A DNA stretch of 64,000 nt from Ralstonia sp. 25mfcol4.1 (GTDB lineage: Bacteria; Pseudomonadota; Gammaproteobacteria; Burkholderiales; Burkholderiaceae), in NCBI RefSeq assembly GCF_900104095.1, contig NZ_FNJO01000009.1, positions 186,001 through 250,000 of the forward strand. The letters run 5' to 3'. The stretch's first letter is position 1, and every line of letters begins with the position of its first letter. The position numbers were made by a program, and so were the translations under genes. The notes below the pieces were generated by a model, which saw only the letters and a list, made by a program, of their open reading frames with translations, was not told the origin of the DNA and did no database searches. Below, piece by piece: positions 9,151 to 17,326 of the stretch.

Positions 9151-9981
9151 ATGCCGAACCTGCAGCGCCTGCTCGTCCTACGTGCCCCCGGCCGCGCGGT
9201 GCGCGAATGGCCGGCAGCACCGCTGGCCGGCATCCTGCGCACGTGGTACGCAACCGCTTTGCTGCTGCTGGCGCTGCTGGTGTACATGCCCCATGCTGGC
9301 GCACAGCTGATTGAAACCACCGAAGCGCGCATCGACTATCAGGACGGCGGCTTCGAGCTTGGCGCTTCATTCGACTTCGATCTCCCGCCCGCGCTCGAAG
9401 ACGCCCTGCACAAGGGCATCTCGCTCTATTTCGTGGTCGACTTCCAGCTGTCGCGGTCACGCTGGTACTGGTTCGATGAAAAGCCGGTCAACACCTCGCG
9501 TTCGGTGCGCCTGTCGTATCAACCGCTGACGCGGCAATACCGCGTGTCGACCGGCGGGCTGCAACTGCCGTTCAACCGCCTGAAGGGCGCGCTGCAGTTC
9601 ATCCAGCAGGTGCGGGGCTGGCGCGTCTTCGAACGCCGCGACGTGAAGACCGGCGAGACGTATCACGCCGAGACGCGCATGCGGCTGGATCTGTCGCAAC
9701 TGCCCAAGCCGTTCCAGATCAACGCGGTGAACACGCGCGAGTGGAACCTGTCGTCGGAGTGGAAACGCTTCAACTACACGGTGCCCACCAACCTGGACGC
9801 ACCGCCGCCCCCGCCCCCGCCCCCGCCGCCTCCGGTGGCTCCGCCGGCGCCGCCGGCCATGCCGGGGTCCGCGCCGTCCGCTGCGTCGGCAGCCTCCGCC
9901 GAATTGCGCGCACCGTTCGCGCAGACGGTGTCGAACGTGCTGTCACCGAGCCAACTGGTCCAGCCGGCCAGCCAGCCATGA
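9151..9981 (+). CDS. DUF4390 exported protein
   Basis: 276 residues with an N-terminal hydrophobic signal or anchor (about 29-50, ending AGAQ), then a DUF4390 domain (about 52-205) rich in beta-strand. The C-terminus is unusual: a run of 11 consecutive prolines near residue 215, then Ala/Pro-rich sequence. Its stop overlaps the ntrY start (ATGA), so translation is probably coupled. DUF4390 genes commonly precede ntrY/ntrX in beta-proteobacteria and may serve the same sensory pathway, but the molecular function is unknown. Proline runs of this length normally need EF-P for translation. Confidence 0.85.
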   Translation: MPNLQRLLVLRAPGRAVREWPAAPLAGILRTWYATALLLLALLVYMPHAGAQLIETTEARIDYQDGGFELGASFDFDLPPALEDALHKGISLYFVVDFQLSRSRWYWFDEKPVNTSRSVRLSYQPLTRQYRVSTGGLQLPFNRLKGALQFIQQVRGWRVFERRDVKTGETYHAETRMRLDLSQLPKPFQINAVNTREWNLSSEWKRFNYTVPTNLDAPPPPPPPPPPPVAPPAPPAMPGSAPSAASAASAELRAPFAQTVSNVLSPSQLVQPASQP

Positions 9982-12461
9982 ACGGCAATCCGTGGGATAG
10001 CCGCTTCCGCCGCGTGCTCTATCGCGTGGTGGTGGGCATCATCGTCTTTCTGGCGCTGGTGCTGGTGGGCCTGCTGGCCGGTGCATCGGCAAATACCGAA
10101 TTCTTCGACCGCTACTTCACGCTGCTGTTCAAGATCAACCTCGTAGTCGGGGTGTTGCTGGTTCTGACGGTTGGCGCGCTCGCGTTCACGCTATGGGTAC
10201 GCTACCGGCGCGGCAAGTTCGGGACGCGGCTGATGAGCAAGCTGGCCGTGTTCTTCGGCGTGGTGGGCGTGCTGCCTGGCGTGCTGATCTACCTGGTGTC
10301 GCTGCAGTTCGTATCGCGCAGCATCGAATCGTGGTTCGACGTGCGCGTGGAAAACGCCCTTGAGGCGGGACTGAACCTGGGCCGCTCCACCATCGACAGC
10401 CAGCTGGCCGATCTGCAGGGCAAGGCGCGCCTGATGGCCGACCAGCTCACCGGCGCGTCGAGCATGGCGTCGTCGCTGCAGCTGAACCGGCTGCGCGAGC
10501 AGTACGGCATCCAGGAGGCGGCGATCTTCACCGGCAGCGGCCGCGTGCTGGCCACGGCGTCGAGCAGCTATGCCACGCTGGTACCCGACATTCCATCGGG
10601 CGTGCTGGCCGAACAGGCGCGCATGGCGGGCGGATACGCGGCCGTGGAAGGTGGCTCCGACCCCACCGGCGGCGACAAGGCCCCCGTCAATCTCGACAGC
10701 AGCCACCTGTACCGCATCCGCGTCATCATTCCGCTGGGCCCCGCGCCGGCCCCGGCCACGCCCGACGAAGCGGCACAGGCTTCGGTCAGCATCAGCGCCA
10801 GCGCGGCGGCGGCAGCCGCGGCGGCACGGGCACGCACGCGGCTGGCGCCGCCGGGCAGCCGCTGGGCCGGCTCGGGCCTTTCCATCGAACGCCGCCCCGA
10901 GGATGCCCCGGCCACGGGCTTCGGGCTGGTGGGCGACACGGTCCGCGAGGAACGCTACCTGCAGGTGCTGCACCCTGTGCCGGCGGTGCTGGCGCGCAAT
11001 GCCGACGAAGTCCAGCGCGCCTACCAGGAGTACCAGGAAAAGGCGCTCGGACGTACCGGCTTGCGCAAGATGTACATCGGCACGCTGACGCTGACGCTGT
11101 TCCTGGCCGTCTTCATCGCCGTGATGCTGGCGCTGCTGCTGGGCGGGCAGCTGGCCCGGCCGCTGCTGATGCTGCTGCAGGGCACGAAGGAAGTGGCCGA
11201 GGGCGACCTGTCGCCCAAGCGTGAACTGAAGAGCCGCGACGAACTGGGCCAGCTGACGCAGCAGTTCAACCAGATGACGCGCCAGCTGTCCGAAGCGCGC
11301 ATCGCGGTGGAAGACAACCGCGTGGCGCTGGAACAATCGAAGGCCTACCTGGAGAGCGTGCTGCAGAATCTGACCGCCGGCGTGCTGGTGTTCGACCGCC
11401 GCTTCACGCTGATCACGGCCAACCCCGGTGCCGAACGCATCTTCCGCCAGCCGTTCGCGGGCGTGCTGGGCCAGCCCGTCGAACAGATTCCCGGCATGGG
11501 CGACTTTGCCGACATCGTGCGCCAGGCGTTCTCGGAGCAGACCACACGCGAGGTGCTGGGCGGCTCGCAGCACTGGCAAAAGCAGATCGAACTGCCGCAG
11601 GGCGACGAAGAACAGCCGCTCACCTTGCTGGTGCGCGGCGCACACCTGCCGGGCGGCAGCCGCGACGAGCCCGGCTACGTGGTGGTGTTCGACGATATCT
11701 CCGATGTGATCTCGGCCCAGCGTTCCGTGGCATGGGGCGAGGTGGCACGCCGGCTGGCGCACGAAATCAAGAATCCGCTGACGCCGATCCAGCTTTCGGC
11801 CGAGCGCCTGCAGATGAAGCTGTCGCCCAAGCTCGAACAAGCCGACGCCGAAGTGCTAAAGCGCGGGGCCACTACGATCGTTAACCAGGTGGCGGCGATG
11901 AAACGCATGGTGGACGACTTCCGCGACTATGCGCGTACGCCGCCCGCGGTGATGCAGTCGCTGGCGCTGAACGCCCTGGCGGCTGAAGTCCTGCATCTGT
12001 ACGGCATCGACGATCCGGCGGTGCACGAACACCCGGTGATTCATGCTGCGCTGGGCCCGGATCTGCCTGAAATAAAGGGCGATCCGACGCAGTTGCGGCA
12101 GGTGATCCACAACCTGCTGCAGAATGCGCAGGATGCGGCGGCGGACAACCTGGCGGCCGGTAGGGCGGCGCCCCATATCACTCTGCACACCGAGACTGTA
12201 GAATACAAAGATTCCGCCGGCGAAGACCGGCAAGCCGTCAAGTTGTCCATTACGGACAATGGTCCTGGATTCGCACCACGTATCCTGAGTCGTGCGTTCG
12301 AACCGTATGTGACCACCAAAGCCAAGGGTACGGGTCTCGGGCTTGCGATGGTGAAAAAGATCATTGACGAACATGGCGCGCGCATTGAATTGCGCAATCG
12401 CATGAACGGTACCGAGATCGCGGGAGCGCAGATCTCGATCCTGTTCGTTAAACTGGCTTAA
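9978..12461 (+). CDS. ntrY: NtrY-type sensor histidine kinase
   Basis: 827-residue membrane histidine kinase. Transmembrane helices lie near 13-35, 50-72, 85-107 and 360-385, with an extracytoplasmic sensor region between the last two. That region includes a low-complexity Ala stretch (about 260-285). A HAMP domain (about 385-435), a PAS domain (about 455-560), the HisKA box HEIKNPLTPIQLSAERL with the phospho-accepting His, and a HATPase domain with NGPGFAP and GTGLGLAMV follow. The ATG at 9978 overlaps the DUF4390 stop. The partner regulator begins 53 bp downstream. The architecture matches the NtrY family; the sensed signal cannot be read from the sequence. Confidence 0.92.
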   Translation: MNGNPWDSRFRRVLYRVVVGIIVFLALVLVGLLAGASANTEFFDRYFTLLFKINLVVGVLLVLTVGALAFTLWVRYRRGKFGTRLMSKLAVFFGVVGVLPGVLIYLVSLQFVSRSIESWFDVRVENALEAGLNLGRSTIDSQLADLQGKARLMADQLTGASSMASSLQLNRLREQYGIQEAAIFTGSGRVLATASSSYATLVPDIPSGVLAEQARMAGGYAAVEGGSDPTGGDKAPVNLDSSHLYRIRVIIPLGPAPAPATPDEAAQASVSISASAAAAAAAARARTRLAPPGSRWAGSGLSIERRPEDAPATGFGLVGDTVREERYLQVLHPVPAVLARNADEVQRAYQEYQEKALGRTGLRKMYIGTLTLTLFLAVFIAVMLALLLGGQLARPLLMLLQGTKEVAEGDLSPKRELKSRDELGQLTQQFNQMTRQLSEARIAVEDNRVALEQSKAYLESVLQNLTAGVLVFDRRFTLITANPGAERIFRQPFAGVLGQPVEQIPGMGDFADIVRQAFSEQTTREVLGGSQHWQKQIELPQGDEEQPLTLLVRGAHLPGGSRDEPGYVVVFDDISDVISAQRSVAWGEVARRLAHEIKNPLTPIQLSAERLQMKLSPKLEQADAEVLKRGATTIVNQVAAMKRMVDDFRDYARTPPAVMQSLALNALAAEVLHLYGIDDPAVHEHPVIHAALGPDLPEIKGDPTQLRQVIHNLLQNAQDAAADNLAAGRAAPHITLHTETVEYKDSAGEDRQAVKLSITDNGPGFAPRILSRAFEPYVTTKAKGTGLGLAMVKKIIDEHGARIELRNRMNGTEIAGAQISILFVKLA

Positions 12462-12514
12462 ATCTTGCGCGCCGGCGCCTCCGGTTGCGCTGCGGTGGGG
12501 TTAAGAGGGGAAGT

Positions 12515-13231
12515 ATGGCAACCATCCTCGTAGTCGATGACGAAATGGGAATCCGGGAGCTGCTTTCGGAGATTCTCAGTGACGAAGGACATGTGGTCGA
12601 ACTTGCGGAAAACGCCCAGAAGGCGCGTGAATTCCGTGCGAACGCCACGCCTGACCTGGTGCTGCTCGATATCTGGATGCCGGATACCGATGGCGTAACG
12701 CTGCTAAAGGAGTGGTCGGCGCAGGGCTATCTGACGATGCCCGTCATCATGATGTCGGGGCACGCCACGATCGATACCGCCGTGGAAGCCACGAAGATCG
12801 GCGCCCTGAATTTCCTTGAGAAGCCCATCGCACTGCAGAAGCTGCTGTCTGCCGTGGAAGCCGGCCTGGCCCGCGGCATCGAGCGCCCACGCACCGCGCC
12901 TGCCGCAGCCGCACCGCTGACGTCGACCGGCATGCCGGAAGCGGCCGCCGCGACTGTCGCACCGGCCGAGGCACCTGCCGAGGTAGCCGCCAACGGCAAC
13001 CCGTCGCGCGGCGTGCCCGAGGGCGAAATGCAGTTCTCGTTCGATATGCCGCTGCGCGAGGCGCGCGACCTGTTCGAACGCGCGTATTTCGAGTATCACC
13101 TGGTGCGCGAGCACGGCAGCATGACGCGCGTGGCGGAAAAGACCGGCCTGGAGCGCACCCACCTGTATCGCAAGCTCAAGCAGCTGGGAGTGGAACTGGG
13201 CCGCAACAAGCCCGAACCGACCGAACAGTAG
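12515..13231 (+). CDS. NtrX-type response regulator lacking the AAA+ domain
   Basis: 238 residues. A receiver domain occupies about 1-125, with acidic pair D9/D10, likely phospho-Asp D52 in LLDIWMPD and the conserved Lys in LEKPI. An Ala/Pro-rich linker (about 130-165) leads to a C-terminal Fis-type helix-turn-helix (about 180-232, GSMTRVAEKTGLERTHLYRKL). Classical NtrX is about 450 residues with a sigma-54-activating ATPase between these domains. Here that module is absent, with no frame disruption. It must therefore work with a different promoter logic. AAGAGGGGAAGT provides a clear ribosome-binding site. It follows ntrY and is the last gene before tRNA-Phe. Confidence 0.88.
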   Translation: MATILVVDDEMGIRELLSEILSDEGHVVELAENAQKAREFRANATPDLVLLDIWMPDTDGVTLLKEWSAQGYLTMPVIMMSGHATIDTAVEATKIGALNFLEKPIALQKLLSAVEAGLARGIERPRTAPAAAAPLTSTGMPEAAAATVAPAEAPAEVAANGNPSRGVPEGEMQFSFDMPLREARDLFERAYFEYHLVREHGSMTRVAEKTGLERTHLYRKLKQLGVELGRNKPEPTEQ

Positions 13232-13250
13232 GCCGTGACGCAGAAATCGC

Positions 13251-13279
13251 TTGACGAGGGCTAATCCCCCAGTTATAGT
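13251..13279 (+). promoter_or_regulatory. Promoter of tRNA-Phe
   Basis: TTGACG at 13251-13256 and TATAGT at 13274-13279 with a 17-bp spacer, each one base from the sigma-70 consensus. Transcription would start about 5 bases before the tRNA. The promoter lies outside the prophage, so the tRNA gene stays expressed in the lysogen. Confidence 0.85.
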
Positions 13280-13290
13280 TTCGCTTCTTT

Positions 13291-13366
13291 GGCCCGGTAG
13301 CTCAGTCGGTAGAGCAGAGGATTGAAAATCCTTGTGTCGGCGGTTCGATTCCGTCCCAGGCCACCA
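13291..13366 (+). tRNA. tRNA-Phe (anticodon GAA)
   Basis: 76-nt cloverleaf with encoded CCA. The anticodon GAA is at 13324-13326, the T-loop TTCGATT is present and the acceptor ends GGCC-CCAGGCC pair apart from one C-A position. The 3' 45 bases form most of the att core. Integration therefore left this copy intact while duplicating its 3' half at the other end of the prophage. Confidence 0.97.
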
Positions 13367-14417
13367 GATTTGACAAGGGATCGGGCGCTTCGGCGCCCGT
13401 TTCCTTTTGTGGCACTGTGCCGTGTTTGTGCCGTAGCGTGCCAAGGTTGTCCGCATAGGCCGCGATATGGTCCCGGCCGAGGTGGGCGTACCGCAGCACC
13501 ATCTGGTAGCTGGCCCAGCCGCCAAGCTGCTGGAGCACCGGCAGCGGCGTGCCCGCCTGCACATGCCAGCTCGCCCAGGTGTGGCGCAAATCGTGGAACC
13601 GCAGCCCATCCAGCCCCGCCCGCCGGCACGCCTTCTGCCAGGCGTGGTTGTAGATCCGCCCAACTGGCGACCCCTGATACGTGAACACGTAGTCACGATG
13701 CTCGCCGCGCTGCTCGGCCAGCACCTCCAGCGCATCCCCGTTCAACGGTACCGAAATGACCCGCTTGGCCTTGGCCTGATCGGCATGGATCCATGCGAGC
13801 GCCCGCGCCGTATCCACCTGCGCCCACTCCAGCAAACGGACGTTTGACTCGCGCAAGCCGGTGGCCAGCGCGAAGCGGGCCATCTGACGCAGGTGGCCGG
13901 GCAGCTCTTCGAGCAGCCGCAGCGCCTGCGGCCGGGTCAGCCAGGTCAGGCGGCTGCCGCCCTCCGGGAGCTTGCGGATCGGCGGCACGACGTCGACCCA
14001 GCCTTCCTGCCGGCAGTGATTAAGGATGACCGACAGGGCGGCCATGTGCCGGTTCACGGTCGCGCCGACCACCCCGTCTTCCAGCTTGGCCGCGATCAGG
14101 GCATTGACGCGGTCGCGGTCGATCTCCCGCACCGCCGTGCCGGCGAGCTTGCCGGTCAGCCAGCGCAGGCGCTGCTTCACGGTCTCCAGCGACCGCAGGT
14201 GCTGGTTCTGCTTGAGCCAGTGGACCACGGCCGCCTCCCAGCTCACCGCCGGGCGCTCACCGAGCTTCTTTTGCCGCCAGTAATCACTCGCAACCTTGGC
14301 GGCAAATTCTTCCGCCTGCCGACGGTCCGCGGTGCCAGTAGAGCGTCTAACTCGCGTACCGTCGATACCGAGGTCGACCCACCAGGGACCGTTTTTTGTT
14401 CTTTTGAAGAGGTGCAT
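13302..14417 (-). CDS. int: Tyrosine-recombinase integrase
   Basis: 371-residue site-specific recombinase that joins attP to the tRNA-Phe attB. An N-terminal arm-binding domain and SAM-like core-binding domain (about 55-150) precede the catalytic domain, with Arg in TGLRESN, His/Arg in FHDLRHTWAS and the nucleophile Tyr in RYAHLGRD. The last residues are translated from the att core and the tRNA-Phe complement, ending GFSILCSTD. In the excised circle the same frame would continue into phage DNA from the attR side, so the C-terminus depends on integration state. The ATG at 14417 lies within the 3' part of the excisionase-like gene. Confidence 0.96.
   Translation of the reverse strand: MHLFKRTKNGPWWVDLGIDGTRVRRSTGTADRRQAEEFAAKVASDYWRQKKLGERPAVSWEAAVVHWLKQNQHLRSLETVKQRLRWLTGKLAGTAVREIDRDRVNALIAAKLEDGVVGATVNRHMAALSVILNHCRQEGWVDVVPPIRKLPEGGSRLTWLTRPQALRLLEELPGHLRQMARFALATGLRESNVRLLEWAQVDTARALAWIHADQAKAKRVISVPLNGDALEVLAEQRGEHRDYVFTYQGSPVGRIYNHAWQKACRRAGLDGLRFHDLRHTWASWHVQAGTPLPVLQQLGGWASYQMVLRYAHLGRDHIAAYADNLGTLRHKHGTVPQKETGAEAPDPLSNLVAWDGIEPPTQGFSILCSTD
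13322..13370. repeat. attL core (49-bp direct repeat with attR)
   Basis: The 49 bases from TTGAAAATCC through CCACCAGATT are identical to 51036-51084; the flanking bases differ on both sides (13321 a against t, 13371 t against c). The repeat starts in the anticodon loop and ends 4 bases past CCA, the classic site of a tRNA-targeting tyrosine integrase. Confidence 0.97.
13383..13409 (+). terminator. Phage-supplied terminator after tRNA-Phe
   Basis: GGGCGC-TTCG-GCGCCC hairpin followed by GTTTCCTTTT, 16 bases past the tRNA. It replaces the chromosomal tRNA terminator, which was displaced to 51091 by integration. It lies inside the integrase coding region on the opposite strand. Confidence 0.8.
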
Positions 14418-14590
14418 ACGGCCCGTTCCCCGTACCTTTTACGAATCCAATCTATCACATCGACATCGACCAGCACCCAGGCCCTGCCGACCTTGGCGGC
14501 CGGCAAGCCATGGCGCCGGATGCATTCCGAGACCGTATCGGGCGTGGTGAACAGCCACGCCGCGGCCTGCTCCAGGCTAAGCGTCTTCAC
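14243..14590 (-). CDS. Helix-turn-helix protein, probable excisionase
   Basis: 115 residues. The first 55 form a MerR/Xis-type winged helix: LSLEQAAAWLFTTPDTVSECIRRHGLPAAKVGRAWVL is a split here into the HTH (about 5-24) and the wing (about 25-40). The C-terminal half is basic and carries no recognisable domain. Its 3' end overlaps the integrase start by 175 bp in another frame, so the two are probably co-expressed. Position and fold suggest a recombination directionality factor controlling excision. This is an inference; it could instead be a transcription factor. Confidence 0.7.
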   Translation of the reverse strand: MKTLSLEQAAAWLFTTPDTVSECIRRHGLPAAKVGRAWVLVDVDVIDWIRKRYGERAVCTSSKEQKTVPGGSTSVSTVRELDALLAPRTVGRRKNLPPRLRVITGGKRSSVSARR

Positions 14591-14673
14591 TGATGGCCCT
14601 TCGCTTGTTTGTGGTTTAGCTTTTCCGCGTCATTACGGTACCGCCTGTCTGGCGGAGCGTTTTCGGAGTTCCC

Positions 14674-14883
14674 ATGCGTTGCGCCGCCTGCCTTGCCCTT
14701 TCCGGGAAGCCTGCCATCTGTGCTCCTCACGCGGCACTGCGACGCGACTATCGAGCCGAACTGGCGCTCGCTGATCTGGCCGGGGATACCGTCGTCGATC
14801 TGCCCTGGATGTTCCGCTGCAACAACTGCGGCGAAGGGCTCTGCATAGACGACGCAACAGACAGCTGGGAGCTGATCCGCTAG
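14674..14883 (+). CDS. Small putative zinc-ribbon protein
   Basis: 69 residues with two cysteine pairs, CAAC at residues 3-6 and CNNCG near 49-53, the spacing of a small metal-binding fold. GGAG lies 7 bases upstream of the ATG. It is on the plus strand among minus-strand genes, filling the gap between the excisionase-like gene and the membrane protein. A longer minus-strand frame covers the same bases but has a biased, unstructured composition. Real coding status is uncertain. Confidence 0.4.
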   Translation: MRCAACLALSGKPAICAPHAALRRDYRAELALADLAGDTVVDLPWMFRCNNCGEGLCIDDATDSWELIR

Positions 14884-14894
14884 CCAATGGCGAG

Positions 14895-15905
14895 TCATAT
14901 GACACCTCCGGGTACGTCCGGCGCGATCCCGCTTGCCAGTATCCGGCGGCGAATCGTCATCGCGCGGGCCTGTGAGCACCCGACGAACTGGCGAATCGCC
15001 GCGACGGTTGGTTTGATGTCTCCGCGCCGTACTGCCGCCGCGACCTGGTCGTCTTCCGCGTGACTGGTGTCGCTGCTGGCTTCGTTACCGCTCTCTGGCG
15101 CCGCAGTCACGGCAGGCGCCTGTGGAGCGGGACACGGTAACGCCCGCTCGGTACCGGCGGTACGCCGTGACGCGACCCGCAGCCACAGCGCACAGCCCAC
15201 CAGTTCCAGGCAGATCGCCGCGACCAGTTGCGTGGCCAGCAGCACGGTATCGGCATGCGCCCCGATGGCTGCGGCGAGCAGACGCGCGGCCGGATCGAGT
15301 CGCGCCCGGTCGACGTCCGATGCGTGGCGCTGTGCGGTGGCACGGGCGCGCTCGTCCTGTTGGATGGCCCGGCGCGCCTCTTGTTCTTCCACGTCGAGCG
15401 CCTCGGCCCGCTGCTGCAGCGCGGTGAGCCGTGCCGCCGCGAGTGGGCAATTGCGGCAGTTGGGAGCCGTGGCCTGCAGCCGCGCGATATCGCCGCGCAC
15501 CGTGGCGCGTTCCGCAGTGACCACCGCAAGGGGCCGCGCCGTCGCCCGCACCTCCGTCAACCACGTCGCTGTGGCTTCGGATTGGCGCTGTGCACGCGCA
15601 TCGCCAGCGTGACCATTGGCCGCCGCGAAGAACGCGAGATGGCCCCACACCACGGATACCAGGCACGCGCACCAGAGCGCCCAGCTTGCGACAGGTAACC
15701 GCTTGCCAGTCGATAGCACCGCAGGCAGCTGGTGGACCGCCAGCGTCAGTAGCACGGCGACCGCAGCGATCAGCGCACGCTCGGCGAGCGTGCCGCCCCG
15801 ATTCCAGGCGCCGGCCGCCGATAGCCACGCGGCAACCAGAGAACACACCGCCGCCAATGCCGTCGTCCAGCCCAGCGCGATCCGTTGTACGTGTCCCTCC
15901 ATCAT
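14895..15905 (-). CDS. Phage membrane protein with coiled coil and C-terminal HTH-like region
   Basis: 336 residues not matched to a named family. Three hydrophobic segments near 8-30, 38-58 and 72-95 are followed by a charged helical stretch (about 105-205) with an internal CRNC pair, a further membrane segment near 215-240, an Ala/Pro-rich linker, and a C-terminal stretch (about 290-330) reading like a helix-turn-helix. The ATG at 15905 overlaps the stop of the preceding gene. The open frame continues upstream, but that part overlaps the well-coded 15902-16219 gene. Such membrane proteins with a cytoplasmic HTH are seen in Burkholderia/Ralstonia P2-like phages; role unknown. Confidence 0.7.
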   Translation of the reverse strand: MMEGHVQRIALGWTTALAAVCSLVAAWLSAAGAWNRGGTLAERALIAAVAVLLTLAVHQLPAVLSTGKRLPVASWALWCACLVSVVWGHLAFFAAANGHAGDARAQRQSEATATWLTEVRATARPLAVVTAERATVRGDIARLQATAPNCRNCPLAAARLTALQQRAEALDVEEQEARRAIQQDERARATAQRHASDVDRARLDPAARLLAAAIGAHADTVLLATQLVAAICLELVGCALWLRVASRRTAGTERALPCPAPQAPAVTAAPESGNEASSDTSHAEDDQVAAAVRRGDIKPTVAAIRQFVGCSQARAMTIRRRILASGIAPDVPGGVI

Positions 15906-16219
15906 GCGGTCTCCGTGGTCGGTGTTTGCGAGGTCGGGATGCAACCCAGTTCGCGCGGCCCGGCGAGGCGGGCAGTGAATCGCGCGCCTCGGGGCGGGCG
16001 GCTGATCAGATTGCGTCGCACGCAGGCAATCGCTGTCTCCGCAGTACGTGCGCGGGCATACCAGGTCGCGCAGTAAGTCGGCGTCTTTGCCGGCCCGGCC
16101 GCGATGTCTACGGCCCACGTCTTCCATTCCTTGTTGCGCCAGAAGGCTGCAGCGAGCGCTGCATCGCCGAGGGGGATATGCGGTGCCGTCACTCGGCCGT
16201 TGTACTGGCGCCGGGTCAT
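15902..16219 (-). CDS. Hypothetical phage protein
   Basis: 105 residues, no recognised domain. Rich in Arg, Ala and Trp (WRNKEWKTW near residue 28), basic overall. Its start overlaps the stop of the preceding gene and its stop overlaps the next start (ATGA), which supports a translationally coupled early operon running from the primase gene towards attL. Probably DNA- or RNA-associated by charge; no function is assigned. Confidence 0.65.
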   Translation of the reverse strand: MTRRQYNGRVTAPHIPLGDAALAAAFWRNKEWKTWAVDIAAGPAKTPTYCATWYARARTAETAIACVRRNLISRPPRGARFTARLAGPRELGCIPTSQTPTTETA

Positions 16220-16614
16220 GCGATCCCCTTACTGGGGTCGGCCCACTGCAGCGCATAGATCAGCATCGACAACCGTGCGCGCCATGGCTTTTCGAGATGC
16301 GCGGCCTGGTGCGCCCCGACTTCTATGGGCGCACCCGACATCGTATCTAGCGGCTGGCCGGCCATCAGCTGCGCTGGCGCTAGGTCGTCCAACACGGGCG
16401 AACTGGACACCCACCAGGCGTACTCCAGCGCAGGGTGATCAACGCGCGGCCCCTCGACAAGAATGGCCTCGGCAATCGTCAGCAGATTCTGGCGTGTGGT
16501 TGCCGGGAAGTCGGCAAGGGTAGTTCCCTTGGCGGCTGCCTCGGGGTAGAGGCTACAGATGATCTGCGCCACGCGTTCGGCGTAGGACGAAACGGGAAGG
16601 GAGTGGTTGGTCAT
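16216..16614 (-). CDS. Hypothetical phage protein
   Basis: 132 residues, unrecognised. The composition is that of a soluble helical protein (SYAERVAQIICSLY at the N-terminus, SMLIYALQWADP near the C-terminus). It overlaps both neighbours by 4 bases, in the same early operon. No catalytic motif, signal peptide or membrane segment is visible. Confidence 0.65.
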   Translation of the reverse strand: MTNHSLPVSSYAERVAQIICSLYPEAAAKGTTLADFPATTRQNLLTIAEAILVEGPRVDHPALEYAWWVSSSPVLDDLAPAQLMAGQPLDTMSGAPIEVGAHQAAHLEKPWRARLSMLIYALQWADPSKGIA

Positions 16615-17102
16615 GCTTTCTGCTCGATGTAGGCGATATCGCCGGTCTGGACCGGGCCGCTGGCGGTGGCGGTGGCGGTGTCATGCACCTGCAGCGTAGC
16701 GACCAGCAGCTGGCGGCGCGTGCAGGCTTTCTGCATCTCGTCGGTCAGATTCAGGCCTTGGCCAATGGCACGGAACTCGTCGCCGGTGACGCCCATGCGG
16801 CCACACGCGCGGAACCGCTTGCCCACTTCCGCGACGGCCATCACAGCGGCGTCCATCGCGTCGCGCAGCTCCCCGTTATCTGCGAAGTACAGGGTGGCAA
16901 TGGCCTGACCGACGTTGATGCGAAACGCGAGGGTGTGCCAGGCGGATTCCGTGGCCGTGCCGTCGAGGATCTTGCTCAGCTCGCTATGGGGCAAGAGCTG
17001 AAGATCCGTTTCGGCCTTGCGACTGAAGCGGAAGCAGGAAGGCAGGCATTTCTCGCGCGGACGATGCACGCGACGATTCTTCCGGTGTTTGCTTGCGGGC
17101 AT
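16611..17102 (-). CDS. Hypothetical phage protein, basic N-terminus
   Basis: 163 residues starting with a strongly basic stretch (MPASKHRKNRRVHRPREK), then a helical region with regularly spaced hydrophobics (about 40-130). No known domain. Part of the early operon: it overlaps the next gene by 4 bases and lies 15 bp after the gene at 17118. A nucleic-acid-binding role would fit the basic N-terminus, but this is only inference. Confidence 0.68.
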   Translation of the reverse strand: MPASKHRKNRRVHRPREKCLPSCFRFSRKAETDLQLLPHSELSKILDGTATESAWHTLAFRINVGQAIATLYFADNGELRDAMDAAVMAVAEVGKRFRACGRMGVTGDEFRAIGQGLNLTDEMQKACTRRQLLVATLQVHDTATATASGPVQTGDIAYIEQKA

Positions 17103-17117
17103 GATGTGCTCCTTGTG

Positions 17118-17324
17118 TCAGTCTTCGAAGTCGCCGGCAGCTCGACGCTTCAGGTCAGTGTGAGGGCCATGCGGGTGTGCCTCCTCGCGCGCCGCCATGG
17201 CGCGGGCAGCTGCCGCCACTGCGGCGCGCAACATGTCGGACATGGCGTCAAACGGAGTGGAGATTCGCAAAACATGATGTGTGTGCCGCAACTGCGCATC
17301 GGTGACGACGGGCTTACTTGACAT
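17118..17324 (-). CDS. Small hypothetical phage protein
   Basis: 68 residues, helical, with a middle Ala-rich segment (RAAVAAAARAMAAREEA). The ATG at 17324 has a good ribosome-binding site (AGGAG) and lies 2 bases after the stop of the primase-helicase gene, so the two are surely co-transcribed. An in-frame upstream start would overlap the primase gene and is not needed. Function unknown. Confidence 0.65.
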   Translation of the reverse strand: MSSKPVVTDAQLRHTHHVLRISTPFDAMSDMLRAAVAAAARAMAAREEAHPHGPHTDLKRRAAGDFED

Positions 17325-17326
17325 GC

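Noticed and set aside
7601..9460. Long minus-strand frame across rsmB and DUF4390
   Set aside because: High-GC antisense frame without domains; both plus-strand genes have clear motifs.
10191..11840. 549-codon frame opposite ntrY
   Set aside because: Antisense to a kinase with intact HAMP, PAS and HisKA motifs.
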